A DNA stretch of 64,000 nt from assembly GCF_000214035.2 (NCBI RefSeq), contig NZ_AFHG01000052.1:1-64000 (forward strand). Reading direction: 5' to 3'. The position numbers and the translations under genes are program-made. Origin of the DNA: Methyloversatilis universalis FAM5. GTDB lineage: Bacteria > Pseudomonadota > Gammaproteobacteria > Burkholderiales > Rhodocyclaceae. Below are positions 19,488 through 28,628 of the stretch, piece by piece. The stretch's first letter is position 1. The number at the start of each line of letters is the position of its first letter. The notes below the pieces were generated by a model. The model was given only the letters and a program-made list of their open reading frames with translations. It did no database searches and was not told the origin of the DNA.

Positions 19488-20411
19488 ATGAATCTTCAGC
19501 AACTGCGTTACGTGGCCGAAGTGGCCCAGCGCAACCTCAACGTGTCGGAGGCGGCCCGCGCGCTGCACACCTCGCAGTCCGGCGTGTCGCGCCAGATCAG
19601 CCTGCTGGAGGAGGAACTGGGCGTCGATGTGTTCGTGCGCCAGGGCAAGCGCCTGGTCGCGGTCACCCGGCCTGGGGAAGAGGTGATCGCGATCGCCCGC
19701 CGCATGCTGCGCGACGTCGGTGCCCTGCGTCAGGTGGGCGACGAATACGCCAGCGGCGAACAGGGACGTCTGTCCATCGCCACCACGCACACCCAGGCCC
19801 GTTACGTGCTGCCGCATGTGCTGTCCGAATTCATGCGGGCGCATCCGGGCGTGCAGATCGAGCTGCACCAGGGCAATCCGACCCAGTGCTGCGAGTACGT
19901 GCTGTCGGGCGCGGCCGATCTGGTCATCGCGACCGAGGCGATCGACGAATACGATCTGCTGGTGAGCCTGCCCTGCTACCAGTGGAACCGCTGCCTGATC
20001 GCGCCGCCCGGCCATCCGCTGCTGGACGTGAAGCCGCTGACGCTGGAAGCGATCGCCGACTGGCCGCTGATCACCTACGACTTCGCCTTCACCGGCGGCT
20101 CCCGGGTGAACCAGACCTTTGCCGAGCGCGGTCTGACGCCTCGGGTAGCGATGAGCGCGATCGACGCCGACATCATCAAGACCTATGTCGCGCTCGGTCT
20201 CGGCGTGGGCATCGTCGCGCAGATGGCGTTCGATGCCGAACAGGACCGCGGCCTGCGCGCGATCGACTGCAGTCACCTGTTCGAACCGAGCACCACCCGC
20301 ATCGGCCTGCACCGCAACGGCTGGCTGCGCGGCTACACCTATACCTTCATCCAGGCCTTCGCCGCCTCGCTCACCCGCGAGACGGTGGACCGTGCACTCG
20401 GTCGCGCCTGA
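19488..20411 (+). CDS. cysB: LysR-family regulator CysB/Cbl-like
   Basis: The 307-residue protein has the CysB-type N terminus MNLQQLRYVAEVAQRNLNVS with the winged-helix recognition helix HTSQSGVSRQISLLEEELG, and the effector domain with ATTHTQARYVLP that in CysB binds N-acetylserine or sulfate. It is divergent from the sulfate-assimilation operon and is its probable activator. Length fits CysB (about 310-324). Cbl (the sulfonate paralogue) cannot be excluded. Confidence 0.88.
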   Translation: MNLQQLRYVAEVAQRNLNVSEAARALHTSQSGVSRQISLLEEELGVDVFVRQGKRLVAVTRPGEEVIAIARRMLRDVGALRQVGDEYASGEQGRLSIATTHTQARYVLPHVLSEFMRAHPGVQIELHQGNPTQCCEYVLSGAADLVIATEAIDEYDLLVSLPCYQWNRCLIAPPGHPLLDVKPLTLEAIADWPLITYDFAFTGGSRVNQTFAERGLTPRVAMSAIDADIIKTYVALGLGVGIVAQMAFDAEQDRGLRAIDCSHLFEPSTTRIGLHRNGWLRGYTYTFIQAFAASLTRETVDRALGRA

Positions 20412-20495
20412 CCGTCCGGGCCGCCGGCCACGTCATGCGGCGGTAACCTGCAGCGGTGACAGTGTCGGGATTCCTGTCATCCCGTTCAATGTCCC

Positions 20496-21062
20496 ATGAT
20501 GTCCGCAGCCCTGCACCCGCTCGAACTCGATTCCGATGGCCGCCACGCTCGTCTGGCCGGCGTCACCTACCTGGCCGGCGGCCTGCTGCGCGCCCGTGAC
20601 GGCCGCGGCGTGGTGCATCTGACCGAGGCCGAACGGCCCCGCCACGTGTACAAGTTCATCGGTCCGCTGCCCGACAGCGGCGCGCTGCAGCACGGTGCCC
20701 TCTACGTCGCACGCTTCGGTGACAACGGTCACGGCCACTGGCTGCCGCTGGTGCCGGCCCGCCAGGGCTTCCTGCTGTGGGACCCGCAGCTCAGGGTGGG
20801 CGAAGTGCTCGGCGATCCCGCCGCCGCGGCCCGCCGGGTGGGCGCCACGCCGCTGGACGGGCTGTTCTCGGTCCAGTCGCGTGCCGACGGCGGCCAGCTG
20901 CTGCTGTGCGGGCACGCCGGTCCGGCGCGCGTATGGCGCGAGGCGATGGGCGACGTCGCCAGCCTCACTTTCGGCTGGCAGGGCGGACTGCTGCCGGCCG
21001 ACGAACGCGCTTCGGCCCTGCATCTGCGTGCCCGTCCGGCGCTGCGACTGACCGCCGGCTGA
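20496..21062 (+). CDS. Hypothetical protein, 188 residues
   Basis: No family is recognised. The protein begins MMSAALHPLELDSDGRHARL, has no signal peptide or clear membrane segment, and is built of short beta-rich stretches such as WLPLVPARQGFLLWDPQL. Either of two adjacent ATGs (20496, 20499) could be used; neither has a strong ribosome-binding site. It lies 84 nt after cysB and 97 nt before prsT, on the same strand. Codon use is like its neighbours, so it is probably a real gene. Confidence 0.6.
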   Translation: MMSAALHPLELDSDGRHARLAGVTYLAGGLLRARDGRGVVHLTEAERPRHVYKFIGPLPDSGALQHGALYVARFGDNGHGHWLPLVPARQGFLLWDPQLRVGEVLGDPAAAARRVGATPLDGLFSVQSRADGGQLLLCGHAGPARVWREAMGDVASLTFGWQGGLLPADERASALHLRARPALRLTAG

Positions 21063-21159
21063 CCCTCTGCGTCCACGCGCACCGCGGCGTGACGCGGTCG
21101 CGCGTACCGGGCCGGGCCCGGACCTATACTCGGGCGCCTCGACAATCCGACGGTCGCCC

Positions 21160-23964
21160 ATGATGTTCCATCGTTCCTCCCTCGCTGCGGCCCTGCTCGC
21201 GGTCGGGCTGCTCGCCCACTCGCCGGTGCAGGCCGCCGATTCCGCCAGCCGCTACTACGAGGACGCGCTGGTCCGCTTCGAAAAGAAGGACGACGCCGGC
21301 GCCATCATCCAGCTCAAGAACGCGCTCAAGGCGGATCCGAACTTCCTCGCCGCGCACATGCTTCTCGGCCGTGCGGCGCTGCGCAAGGGCGACTACGCGG
21401 CCGCCGAGGTGGCGCTGCGCGAGGCGCAGAAGCAAGGGGTGTCGCGGGCCGAATACATCGTGCCGCTGGGCAATCTGCTGCTGGCGATCGGTCGGCAGAA
21501 GGAAGTGCTGGAGACACTGCAGGTGGACGACCTGCCGCCGGGCGTGCGCTATGAAATGACCCTGGTACGCGCCCGGGCCTACCTGGAACTGGGCCAGTAT
21601 CCGCAGGCGCTGGCCACGGTAAAGGATGCGCGTACGCAGAATCCGTCCGCGGCCTCTGCCGTGGTACTGCATTCGCGCATCGCGCTGCAGGCCGGTCGGC
21701 CGGACGAGGCGGCGTCGCTGGCCGAACAGGCGACTTCGATGGCGCCGTCCGATACCGATGCCTGGGGTCAGCGCGCTGCCGTGGCCTACGCCGCAGGACA
21801 GCTCAGCCAGGCCCTGGGTTACTACGACCGGGCCGTACAGTTCGGGCCCGACAATGGCGAAGCGCTGCTCGGTCGCGGCTCGGTGCTGATGGATCTCGGC
21901 CGCATGCAGGACGCCAAGCAGTCACTGCTGCGTTCTTCGGATGCCGATGTGACCGAACCCCGCGCGGCCTATCTGCGCGCCGTGATCGCGGAAAGCGAGG
22001 GCAACAAGGACGAGGCACGCAAGCTGCTCGGCGAGGTGACCAGTCTGATCGATCCGCTGCCGCGCTCGGTGCTCACCAGCCGTTCCCATCTTGCGCTGAT
22101 CGCCGGCCTGTCCCACCTGGGTCTCGGCGGGGCGGTCAAGGCGAAAGAGTATTTCGAACTGCACATCCGCTTCTTCCCGCAGCAGATGGCGGCGCGCAAG
22201 CCGCTTGCATCGCTGCAGCTCGCCATGGACGAGCCGGCGGCGGCGATCTCCACGCTCGAGCCGCTGATGCGCAGCGGCGGTACGCGCGACCCTGAAGCGC
22301 TCACGCTCATGGCCAATGCGTACAGCAAGCTGAAGCGCTATCAGCAGGCGACCGAACTGCTCGAACAGGCCGCCAAGCTCGGAAATTCCTCCCAGGTCCG
22401 CACATCGCTCGGGCTGAGCCTGATCGGTGGAAAGCAGACGGCCCAAGGCACCGAACAGCTGCGCAGCGCACTGCGGGAGGACCCGGGGCAGGCGCGGGCG
22501 AGCACTGCGCTGGCCCTGGTTGCGCTGCGCGAGAACCAGCCGCGCAAGGCGGTCGAGCTGATGGAGGCCGTGGTCAAGCGTGAGCCGGACAACCTGGCCG
22601 CGCTCAATCTGCTGGGGGTCGCCCGCGCCGCGGCGAAGGATTTCGCAGGCGCCCGCAAGGCGTACGAAAAGGTGATGGCGGCCGATCCCAAGTTCGACGG
22701 CGTCAAGCTCAATCTCGCCCGGCTCGAGATCGCAGAAGGCAAGCCCGAACAGGCCCGCGCTCGTCTGAACGCGCTGCTCAAGGACAAGCCGGACCAGGCG
22801 TCGGCGCTGTTCGAACGGGCCATGCTGGACGCATCGAGCGGTCGTTCCGCCGAGGCACTGCGCGGGCTGGAAACGCTGCATGCCAAGCACCCCAATCATG
22901 TCGAAGGCCGAGTGGCGCTGATCGAAATGTATCTGCAGACCGGTGCGCTGGATAAGGCGCTCGAAGTCGCCCGGGGCGTAAGCCAGGGGCAGCCCGGCTA
23001 TCTGCAGATTCAGGGGGCGCTGGCACGGGTGCAGCTGGCGCGCGGAGACGCCGCCGGCGCCCGCTCCACGCTGACCGCAATGACCCGGGTGGCCGATTTC
23101 GAACCGGGGGCTCAGTACCGTATCGCGCAGCTGCAGCGTCTTGCGGGCAACCCCTCGGGCGCGGCCTACAGTCTGGAGAAGGCCCTGCAGGGTGACCCGG
23201 GTTTCGTACCGGCCAAGATCATGCAGGCCGACCTGCTGCTTGCCGAGAGCCAGATAGACAAGGCCGACGCGCGTGCCCAGGAAGTGCTGAAGTCGCCGGC
23301 TGCGCCGGCCGACGCCTATCGTCTCGCCGGTGACGTGGCCATGGCCCGCAGCCGCTGGAATGATGCGATTGCCCACTATCGCGCCGCGCTGGGACGTGGC
23401 GCCGGCGTGGAGGTGGCCGGGCGTCTGTACGAGGCGCATCGCCGTGCGGGGTCGCCGCAGCAGGGCAGGGCGGCGATCGAGGCGCTGGTCCGGGAGCGGC
23501 CGAAGGACATGTCGGTCCGTCTGCTGCTGTCGCAGGTCCAGACCGACGCCGGTCAGCTGAAGGAGGCGCGTTCCACGCTGGAAGGCGTGATCCGTACCGC
23601 CGGCGAATCCGCTCCGGTGCTGAACAATCTGGCCAATCTGCAATGGCGGCTGCAGGACGCCGCCGCCCAGCAGACCGCCGAGCGGGCGTTCAAGCTGGCG
23701 CCTTCCGACCCGGTGGTGCTCGATACCCTGGGCTGGATACTGGCGCAGAAGGGGCAGCATGACGCAGCGCTGCGTCATCTGCGCGAAGCACGCCTGCGCA
23801 GCCCGCAGAATCCCGAAATCCGCTACCACCTCGGGTGGGCGCTTGCCAAGGCAGGTCGAGTCAGCGAAGCCCGCCAGGAACTGGATGCGGCGCTGCAGGC
23901 CGGTGTGCCCTTCCCCGGGGACGACAAGGCGCGGGCGCTGCGCGGCGAGCTGGGCGCACGCTGA
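21160..23964 (+). CDS. prsT: PEP-CTERM system TPR-repeat protein PrsT
   Basis: The 934-residue protein has a signal peptide (about 1-26, cleavage near VQAAD) and then TPR-like helical repeats along its whole length. The start SRYYEDALVRFEKKDDAGAI followed by IQLKNALKADPNFLAAHMLL is the hallmark of PrsT of exosortase (XrtA/EpsH) gene sets. PrsT is thought to be a periplasmic scaffold for exopolysaccharide export or PEP-CTERM protein handling. No exosortase or polysaccharide genes are in the window. A PEP-CTERM target gene follows directly. Confidence 0.88.
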   Translation: MMFHRSSLAAALLAVGLLAHSPVQAADSASRYYEDALVRFEKKDDAGAIIQLKNALKADPNFLAAHMLLGRAALRKGDYAAAEVALREAQKQGVSRAEYIVPLGNLLLAIGRQKEVLETLQVDDLPPGVRYEMTLVRARAYLELGQYPQALATVKDARTQNPSAASAVVLHSRIALQAGRPDEAASLAEQATSMAPSDTDAWGQRAAVAYAAGQLSQALGYYDRAVQFGPDNGEALLGRGSVLMDLGRMQDAKQSLLRSSDADVTEPRAAYLRAVIAESEGNKDEARKLLGEVTSLIDPLPRSVLTSRSHLALIAGLSHLGLGGAVKAKEYFELHIRFFPQQMAARKPLASLQLAMDEPAAAISTLEPLMRSGGTRDPEALTLMANAYSKLKRYQQATELLEQAAKLGNSSQVRTSLGLSLIGGKQTAQGTEQLRSALREDPGQARASTALALVALRENQPRKAVELMEAVVKREPDNLAALNLLGVARAAAKDFAGARKAYEKVMAADPKFDGVKLNLARLEIAEGKPEQARARLNALLKDKPDQASALFERAMLDASSGRSAEALRGLETLHAKHPNHVEGRVALIEMYLQTGALDKALEVARGVSQGQPGYLQIQGALARVQLARGDAAGARSTLTAMTRVADFEPGAQYRIAQLQRLAGNPSGAAYSLEKALQGDPGFVPAKIMQADLLLAESQIDKADARAQEVLKSPAAPADAYRLAGDVAMARSRWNDAIAHYRAALGRGAGVEVAGRLYEAHRRAGSPQQGRAAIEALVRERPKDMSVRLLLSQVQTDAGQLKEARSTLEGVIRTAGESAPVLNNLANLQWRLQDAAAQQTAERAFKLAPSDPVVLDTLGWILAQKGQHDAALRHLREARLRSPQNPEIRYHLGWALAKAGRVSEARQELDAALQAGVPFPGDDKARALRGELGAR

Positions 23965-23967
23965 ATA

Positions 23968-24007
23968 TGTCGACAATATTTACACCACAGAATTTTACAC
24001 TCGACAA
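23968..24007 (+). promoter_or_regulatory. Candidate enhancer (UAS) upstream of the PEP-CTERM gene
   Basis: Two copies of TCGACAA (23970-23976 and 24001-24007) are 31 bp apart, about three helical turns, the first inside a TGTCGACA palindrome. Two copies of TTTACAC (23979-23985, 23994-24000) lie between them. The block ends 30 bp upstream of the sigma-54 -24 element, the place expected for an activator such as PrsR. The binding protein is inferred. Confidence 0.45.
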
Positions 24008-24035
24008 GTCATTGAATTTAAAGTGTTGTCATGGG

Positions 24036-24052
24036 CTGGCCCCTATCTTGCT
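24036..24052 (+). promoter_or_regulatory. Sigma-54 promoter of the PEP-CTERM gene
   Basis: TGGC (24037-24040) and TTGC (24048-24051) are separated by exactly 7 bp, so the invariant GG and GC have the -24/-12 spacing of RpoN promoters. Transcription would start near 24063, about 35 nt before the ATG. Control of PEP-CTERM genes by RpoN with PrsK/PrsR is known in related bacteria. Confidence 0.75.
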
Positions 24053-24097
24053 AAGTACGTGCAAGACAGTAATGTCCCCTTTCACCAAGGAACGACA

Positions 24098-24886
24098 ATG
24101 AACAAGAAACTGATCCGGATTCTGGGCGCGGCGATGATCGCCGGCTTCGGTACTGCGGCATCTGCGGCTGACTATTCCTGGGCCTTCACGTCGAGCGCGA
24201 CGTCGGCGACCAGCGCGGCAGGCTTCGGCAGCAACATCACCGAGTATTCGGCGATGAACTACACCAACGCGGCAGGTCAGACCGTCAATATCCAGGGATT
24301 TGCGAACACCGCGAGCGGTTCGACCATTGAGCGCGCCTATCTGACCTATCAGGGCTCCAGCGGCCTGGGCATGACCAGCCGCGATTCGACCGCCAACGAC
24401 GAAGTGACTTCTACCGGTTACGCGCAGACCGGCAACAACCAGCACGCGCTGGACAACGCCGGTGCGATGGAAGGCATGCTGTTCTCCTTCGGTTCGGACA
24501 TGACGCTCGGTCTGGTCGATATCGGCTGGTTCAGCGGAGATTCGGATCTGACCGTGTACGCCTACACCGGCTCGTCGGTGGCGGACATCACCACCACGCT
24601 GACCGGCAAGACCTTCTCCACCCTGACCGGCTGGACCAAGATCGGTGATTTCGCCGGTAACAGCGATCCGCGCGCCACCACGAACTCCACGTATTCGCGT
24701 TACTGGCTGGTCACCCCGGGTTCGACCGCCGATGCGCTGGACTACGTCAAGATCGCGGGCGTGACCGCCACCACCAAGCCGGTGACCCCGCCGCCGCCGG
24801 CAGTGCCGGAACCGGCTTCGCTGGCGCTGATCGGTACTGCGCTGGCCGGCATGGTCGCGGTTCGCCGCCGCCGCAAGACAGCCTGA
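24098..24886 (+). CDS. PEP-CTERM sorting-domain surface protein
   Basis: The 262-residue protein has a signal peptide (MNKKLIRILGAAMIAGFGTA..., cleavage near SAADY), a Ser/Thr/Gly-rich secreted body, a proline linker TPPPPA, and a C-terminal sorting signal: VPEPASLALIG, a hydrophobic helix and the basic end RRRRKTA. Exosortase cleaves such signals. The frame is open upstream into prsT, but ATG 24098 is chosen from the signal peptide and sigma-54 promoter. The body resembles exosortase-dependent surface proteins of floc-forming Rhodocyclales; its function is unknown. Confidence 0.88.
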   Translation: MNKKLIRILGAAMIAGFGTAASAADYSWAFTSSATSATSAAGFGSNITEYSAMNYTNAAGQTVNIQGFANTASGSTIERAYLTYQGSSGLGMTSRDSTANDEVTSTGYAQTGNNQHALDNAGAMEGMLFSFGSDMTLGLVDIGWFSGDSDLTVYAYTGSSVADITTTLTGKTFSTLTGWTKIGDFAGNSDPRATTNSTYSRYWLVTPGSTADALDYVKIAGVTATTKPVTPPPPAVPEPASLALIGTALAGMVAVRRRRKTA

Positions 24887-24903
24887 GCGTTCGCTTCAGG
24901 GAC

Positions 24904-24934
24904 AAAAAAACCGCGCTCCGGCGCGGTTTTTTTT
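24904..24934 (+). terminator. Bidirectional intrinsic terminator
   Basis: CCGCGC (24911-24916) and GCGCGG (24921-24926) form the stem with a 4-nt loop; seven A residues precede and eight T residues follow. It ends the PEP-CTERM gene and, read on the other strand, could serve the convergent ABC transporter gene. Confidence 0.93.
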
Positions 24935-25007
24935 CGTTCATCCTTTCCTTGTACGTTTCCCGCGGTGCCGGGCGCCCGGTGCGGTTCGCGCCCTCGCCCG
25001 CGGCCGT

Positions 25008-26864
25008 TCACACCGCGTTCTCGGGGGGCGCTTCGGCGCTGTCTTCCTGCGCCTGCAGCGCCCACATCTGCGCGTAGGCGCCGTCCAGCGCCAGCAGTTC
25101 CGCGTGGCTGCCCCGCTCGATGATGCGGCCGGCTTCCATCACCAGAATCTGGTCCGCGTCCATGATGGTGGACAGCCGGTGCGCGATCACCAGCGTGGTG
25201 TGGCCGCGCGCGATCTGTTCGAGCTGGCCCTGTATGGCCTGTTCGGTGCGTGAATCCAGCGCCGAGGTCGCTTCGTCGAAGATCAGGATGGGCGGGTTCT
25301 TCAGCAGCGCGCGCGCGATGGCCACACGCTGCTTCTCGCCGCCGGACAGTTTCAGGCCGCGTTCGCCCACCTTGGTCGCGTAGCCGTCCGGCAGCTTCTG
25401 CACGAAGTCGTGCAGCTGGGCGGCGCGGCTGGCGGTCTCGACTTCGGCGGCCGACGCACTGACCCGGCCGTACTGGATGTTGTAGTGGATGCTGTCGTTG
25501 AACAGCACCGTGTCCTGCGGAACGATGCCGATGGCGCCGCGCAGGCTGTCCTGGGTGAGCCGGCGGATGTCGTGGCCGTTGATCGTGATCCGGCCGCCGC
25601 CCTCGTTCACGTCGTAGAAGCGGTAGAGCAGCCGGGCCAGCGTCGATTTGCCCGAGCCGGAGTGCCCGACCACCGCGACCCGGCCGCCGGCCGGAATCGT
25701 GAAATCGACATCGAACAGGATCTGCCGCGACCGCTCGTAGCCGAAATTCACCTGCTGGAAGCGCACTTCGCAGGGGCCGGCAGGCAGCGCTACCGCGTCC
25801 GGCACATCCGCCACTTCGCGGTGGGTGTCCATCAGCGCGAACATGCGCTCGATGTCGGTCAGCGACTGGCGTATTTCCCGGTACAGCACGCCCAGGAAGT
25901 TCAGCGGAATGTAGAGCTGGATCATGAAGGCATTGACCAGCACGATGTCGCCCAGCGTCATCCGGCCTTCGGCCACGCCCACGGTCGCCCGCCACATCAT
26001 CAGCGCCACGCCCACGGCGATGATCGCGGCCTGACCCATGTTGAGCCAGGACAGCGACACCTGGCTGCGCTCCTGCGCACGCTGCCAGCGCGCCAGCTGC
26101 TCGTCGTAGCGCAGCGCCTCGAATTCCTCGTTGTTGAAATACTTCACCGTTTCGTAGTTCAGCAGGCTGTCGATGGCCCGCGTATTGGCGGCCGAATCCA
26201 GCTCATTGGCTTCGCGCCGTATCGTGGTGCGCCAGTTGGTGACGGTGACGGTGAAGGTGATGTAGAGCGCCAGCGTGACGAAGGTGATGAGCGCAAAGCT
26301 CGCTTCGTACTGCACCGCCAGAATGCCCAGCACCAGCCCGATCTCGACCAGCGTGGGCAGGATGGAATACAGCGTGTAGCTGATCAGCGAACCGATCGCC
26401 CGGGTGCCGCGTTCGATGTCACGGGTCAGGCCGCCGGTCTGGCGTTCGAGGTGGAAGCGCAGCGACAGCGCGTGCAGGTGACGGAACACCTGCAGCGATA
26501 TGCGCCGCACCGCCTGCTGGGTGACGCGCGAGAACACGATTTCGCGCAGTTCGGTCAGCATCGAGGTGGAAAAGCGCAGCGCGCCGTAGGCCGCCAGCAG
26601 GCCCAGCGGCACCAGCAGCGGTGCCGCCTCCAGTGCGGCACGCGACTGTGTGGCGGCGGGTGCCAGGGCGTCGATGATCTGCTTGAACACCAGCGGCACG
26701 GCCACGTTGGAACCCTTGGCCAGCACCAGACAGGACAGCGCGATCAGCACGCGCCATTTGTAGGCCCACAGATAGGGCAGCAGGTTGCGGATGGTTTCGG
26801 AATCGCGGCGGCGGGTGCCCGGGGCCTGTTCGGCGGGCGTCGGGAGGGTGGCGTGTCGTCTCAT
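25008..26864 (-). CDS. Atm1-type ABC exporter (fused membrane and ATPase domains)
   Basis: The 618-residue half-transporter has six membrane helices (about 35-330) and a C-terminal nucleotide-binding domain. Walker A GHSGSGKST is near residue 400, the signature LSGGEKQRV near 505, and Walker B ILIFDEATSALD near 525. The N-terminal LLPYLWAYKWRVLIALSCLV and NVAVPLVFKQIIDAL match the Atm1/HMT1 group, which exports glutathione-linked or heavy-metal-related compounds. It acts as a homodimer in the inner membrane. It is a single gene with no partner; substrate is inferred from the family. Confidence 0.87.
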   Translation of the reverse strand: MRRHATLPTPAEQAPGTRRRDSETIRNLLPYLWAYKWRVLIALSCLVLAKGSNVAVPLVFKQIIDALAPAATQSRAALEAAPLLVPLGLLAAYGALRFSTSMLTELREIVFSRVTQQAVRRISLQVFRHLHALSLRFHLERQTGGLTRDIERGTRAIGSLISYTLYSILPTLVEIGLVLGILAVQYEASFALITFVTLALYITFTVTVTNWRTTIRREANELDSAANTRAIDSLLNYETVKYFNNEEFEALRYDEQLARWQRAQERSQVSLSWLNMGQAAIIAVGVALMMWRATVGVAEGRMTLGDIVLVNAFMIQLYIPLNFLGVLYREIRQSLTDIERMFALMDTHREVADVPDAVALPAGPCEVRFQQVNFGYERSRQILFDVDFTIPAGGRVAVVGHSGSGKSTLARLLYRFYDVNEGGGRITINGHDIRRLTQDSLRGAIGIVPQDTVLFNDSIHYNIQYGRVSASAAEVETASRAAQLHDFVQKLPDGYATKVGERGLKLSGGEKQRVAIARALLKNPPILIFDEATSALDSRTEQAIQGQLEQIARGHTTLVIAHRLSTIMDADQILVMEAGRIIERGSHAELLALDGAYAQMWALQAQEDSAEAPPENAV

Positions 26865-27056
26865 GTCCCGATTCTAAGCGGCGCAGCGTGGTTTCGGCGG
26901 GAAGCGCCTGGTGGCCGCGGCGCCCCGCCGCGATGCGGCGTTTGAAGGCGGGATGGCGTCTCTCCGGTCGGCAGGATCGTAACGCGGCGCTGTAGCCGCT
27001 TGCGCGTCGCGATGTTCAGCGTCGGCGGCCGCAGCCTGTGAAGACGCGAACCCGGG
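26865..27056. other. Intergenic 192 bp, no feature seen
   Basis: The stretch between the MgtC/DUF4010 gene and the ABC exporter gene (both on the - strand) holds no convincing reading frame, hairpin terminator or promoter that I can support. It presumably carries the exporter's promoter. Confidence 0.3.
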
Positions 27057-28298
27057 TCACAGCAGCAGCGCCAGCCAGGCCGCACCCACCGACAGCAGGA
27101 CGCCCGGCACCACCTGGGCCGCGAATGCGCGGTCGCCGGCGGTGAACGCCACCACCAGCTTGCTCAGCGCATTGGTGCTGAAGCCGGCCAGTATCGGCAG
27201 CACCGTCTGTTCGGGAGTGATGCGGCCGCCGGCCTGCAGCGCCGCGACCGCCGCGGCCGCCGAATGGGCGTCGGCGAAGCCGGCCAGCGCGGCGGCCAGG
27301 CCGGCACCGCCTGCGCCGTAACGGTCGGTCAGCCAGGCGGTCACCAGCATCAGACCGCCCATGGTGGCGGCGAACAGCAGGGCCAGCCGCGGATTGAACG
27401 GGCGCCCGGGCGGTGGCGGTTCGCCGTCGTGCGCCCGGGTACCGCGTAGCGCGCACAGCACCCCGTAGGCGGCGGCGGTCAGGCCTGCCGCCAGCAGCGA
27501 AGGGGTCAGCGCACGCAGCACCGCCGGGCTGGCGGCGGTCAGCAGCAGCGCCAGATACAGCACGGTGGCCAGCGACGACAGCACGGCGCCGGACACCGCG
27601 GCGGCACGCAGGGCCGGCTGGCGACGCGCATGTGCGCCCATGGCGGCGATGGTGGCGGTGCTGGATACGAATCCGGAGGCAAAGCCGGCGAAGGACAGAC
27701 CGCGGGCCGGCCCGACCAGCCGCAGCGCGATGTGGCCGCAGGCGTTGATCGTCATCATGAGTACCGCGAGCCGCCACAGCGTGCGCGGGTTCACTGCGCC
27801 CAGCGGGTCGATCGCGCGGTCCGGCACCAGCGGCAGGATGACCAGGGCCGCGGCGGCCAGCAGCAGGCCGTCGTGCACCTCCTGCTCCGACAGCGCGCGC
27901 ACGACGAAGCGGTGCAGTGCGCTGCGTGCCGCGAGCGCGATGGCGACCACCACACCGACGCCGGTGGCCAGTGGCGCATCCTGCATCGCGAGTGCGCCCA
28001 GCGCGAAGGTGAGGATGAGCGCGATTTCGGTGGTGAGGCCCGGGTCGTCGTCGCGCGAACGGCGGTAGGACACGACCGCCAGCAGACCGACCGAGGCGGC
28101 CAGCACCGCCAGCGTGATGCCGCCGCCCAGCAGCATGGCGAGCGCGCCGAGCAGCGACACCAGCGCGAAGGTGCGCAGACCGGCGGCGCTGCGGGTCGGG
28201 CCTTCGCCCTTGCGCCGCTCGCGCTCGATGCCGATCAGCAGGCCGATGCCCAGCGCGGCAGCCAGTCCGGTCAGGCGCGGATCGAGATCGGCGGGCAT
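27057..28298 (-). CDS. MgtC/SapB and DUF4010 domain membrane protein
   Basis: The 413-residue inner-membrane protein begins with an MgtC/SapB domain (LAAALGIGLLIGIERERRKG, about 11-140), whose conserved arginine-rich first loop is seen, and continues with a DUF4010 domain (about 180-410) of further hydrophobic helices. Such proteins are widespread and uncharacterised; MgtC itself modulates Mg2+ stress and ATP synthase in pathogens, but that role should not be transferred here. It appears to be a single gene, divergent from the small HMA-like gene. Confidence 0.8.
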   Translation of the reverse strand: MPADLDPRLTGLAAALGIGLLIGIERERRKGEGPTRSAAGLRTFALVSLLGALAMLLGGGITLAVLAASVGLLAVVSYRRSRDDDPGLTTEIALILTFALGALAMQDAPLATGVGVVVAIALAARSALHRFVVRALSEQEVHDGLLLAAAALVILPLVPDRAIDPLGAVNPRTLWRLAVLMMTINACGHIALRLVGPARGLSFAGFASGFVSSTATIAAMGAHARRQPALRAAAVSGAVLSSLATVLYLALLLTAASPAVLRALTPSLLAAGLTAAAYGVLCALRGTRAHDGEPPPPGRPFNPRLALLFAATMGGLMLVTAWLTDRYGAGGAGLAAALAGFADAHSAAAAVAALQAGGRITPEQTVLPILAGFSTNALSKLVVAFTAGDRAFAAQVVPGVLLSVGAAWLALLL

Positions 28299-28417
28299 GC
28301 GGGATGACGCGATGTGCTCATGCCGTCACCTTAAACGATGAGCGCGTCGCGGGCGACCGCCGCCGACCCGCCGGCCGCGGGCGCCTGTAAAGTACGGACC
28401 GTTTCCGGAGAACAGCC

Positions 28418-28621
28418 ATGCATACCACGCTCATCACCGTCGACGGCCTGCGCGGCGAGGACGACGTTCACGACATCATCAACGCCATCCACGAACTGCC
28501 GGGCATCAGCCTGGTCGAGGTCGCGCTGGCGACCGGCGTCATCAGCATCGAGCACAACCCGCTGGTGTGCGAAGCCGACATCCGCCAGGCGCTGGAGGAC
28601 GACGGCTACGTGCTGCGCTGA
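28418..28621 (+). CDS. Small HMA-like protein without the metal-binding CXXC
   Basis: The 67-residue protein has the size and beta-alpha-beta-beta-alpha-beta pattern of heavy-metal-associated domains: ISLVEVALATGVISIEHNPL and the terminal IRQALEDDGYVLR are typical. The loop that normally carries MXCXXC reads VDGLRGEDDV, with no cysteine; the only Cys is C50 in LVCEADI. It therefore probably does not bind copper in the usual way. GGAG precedes the ATG. It is convergent with the cytochrome gene, 7 nt apart. Confidence 0.75.
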   Translation: MHTTLITVDGLRGEDDVHDIINAIHELPGISLVEVALATGVISIEHNPLVCEADIRQALEDDGYVLR

Positions 28622-28628
28622 CCGCCGC

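Noticed and set aside
21922-23976. A 684-codon open frame antisense to prsT
   Set aside because: It mirrors prsT codon positions, shows no family features, and prsT has a signal peptide and TPR repeats on the other strand.
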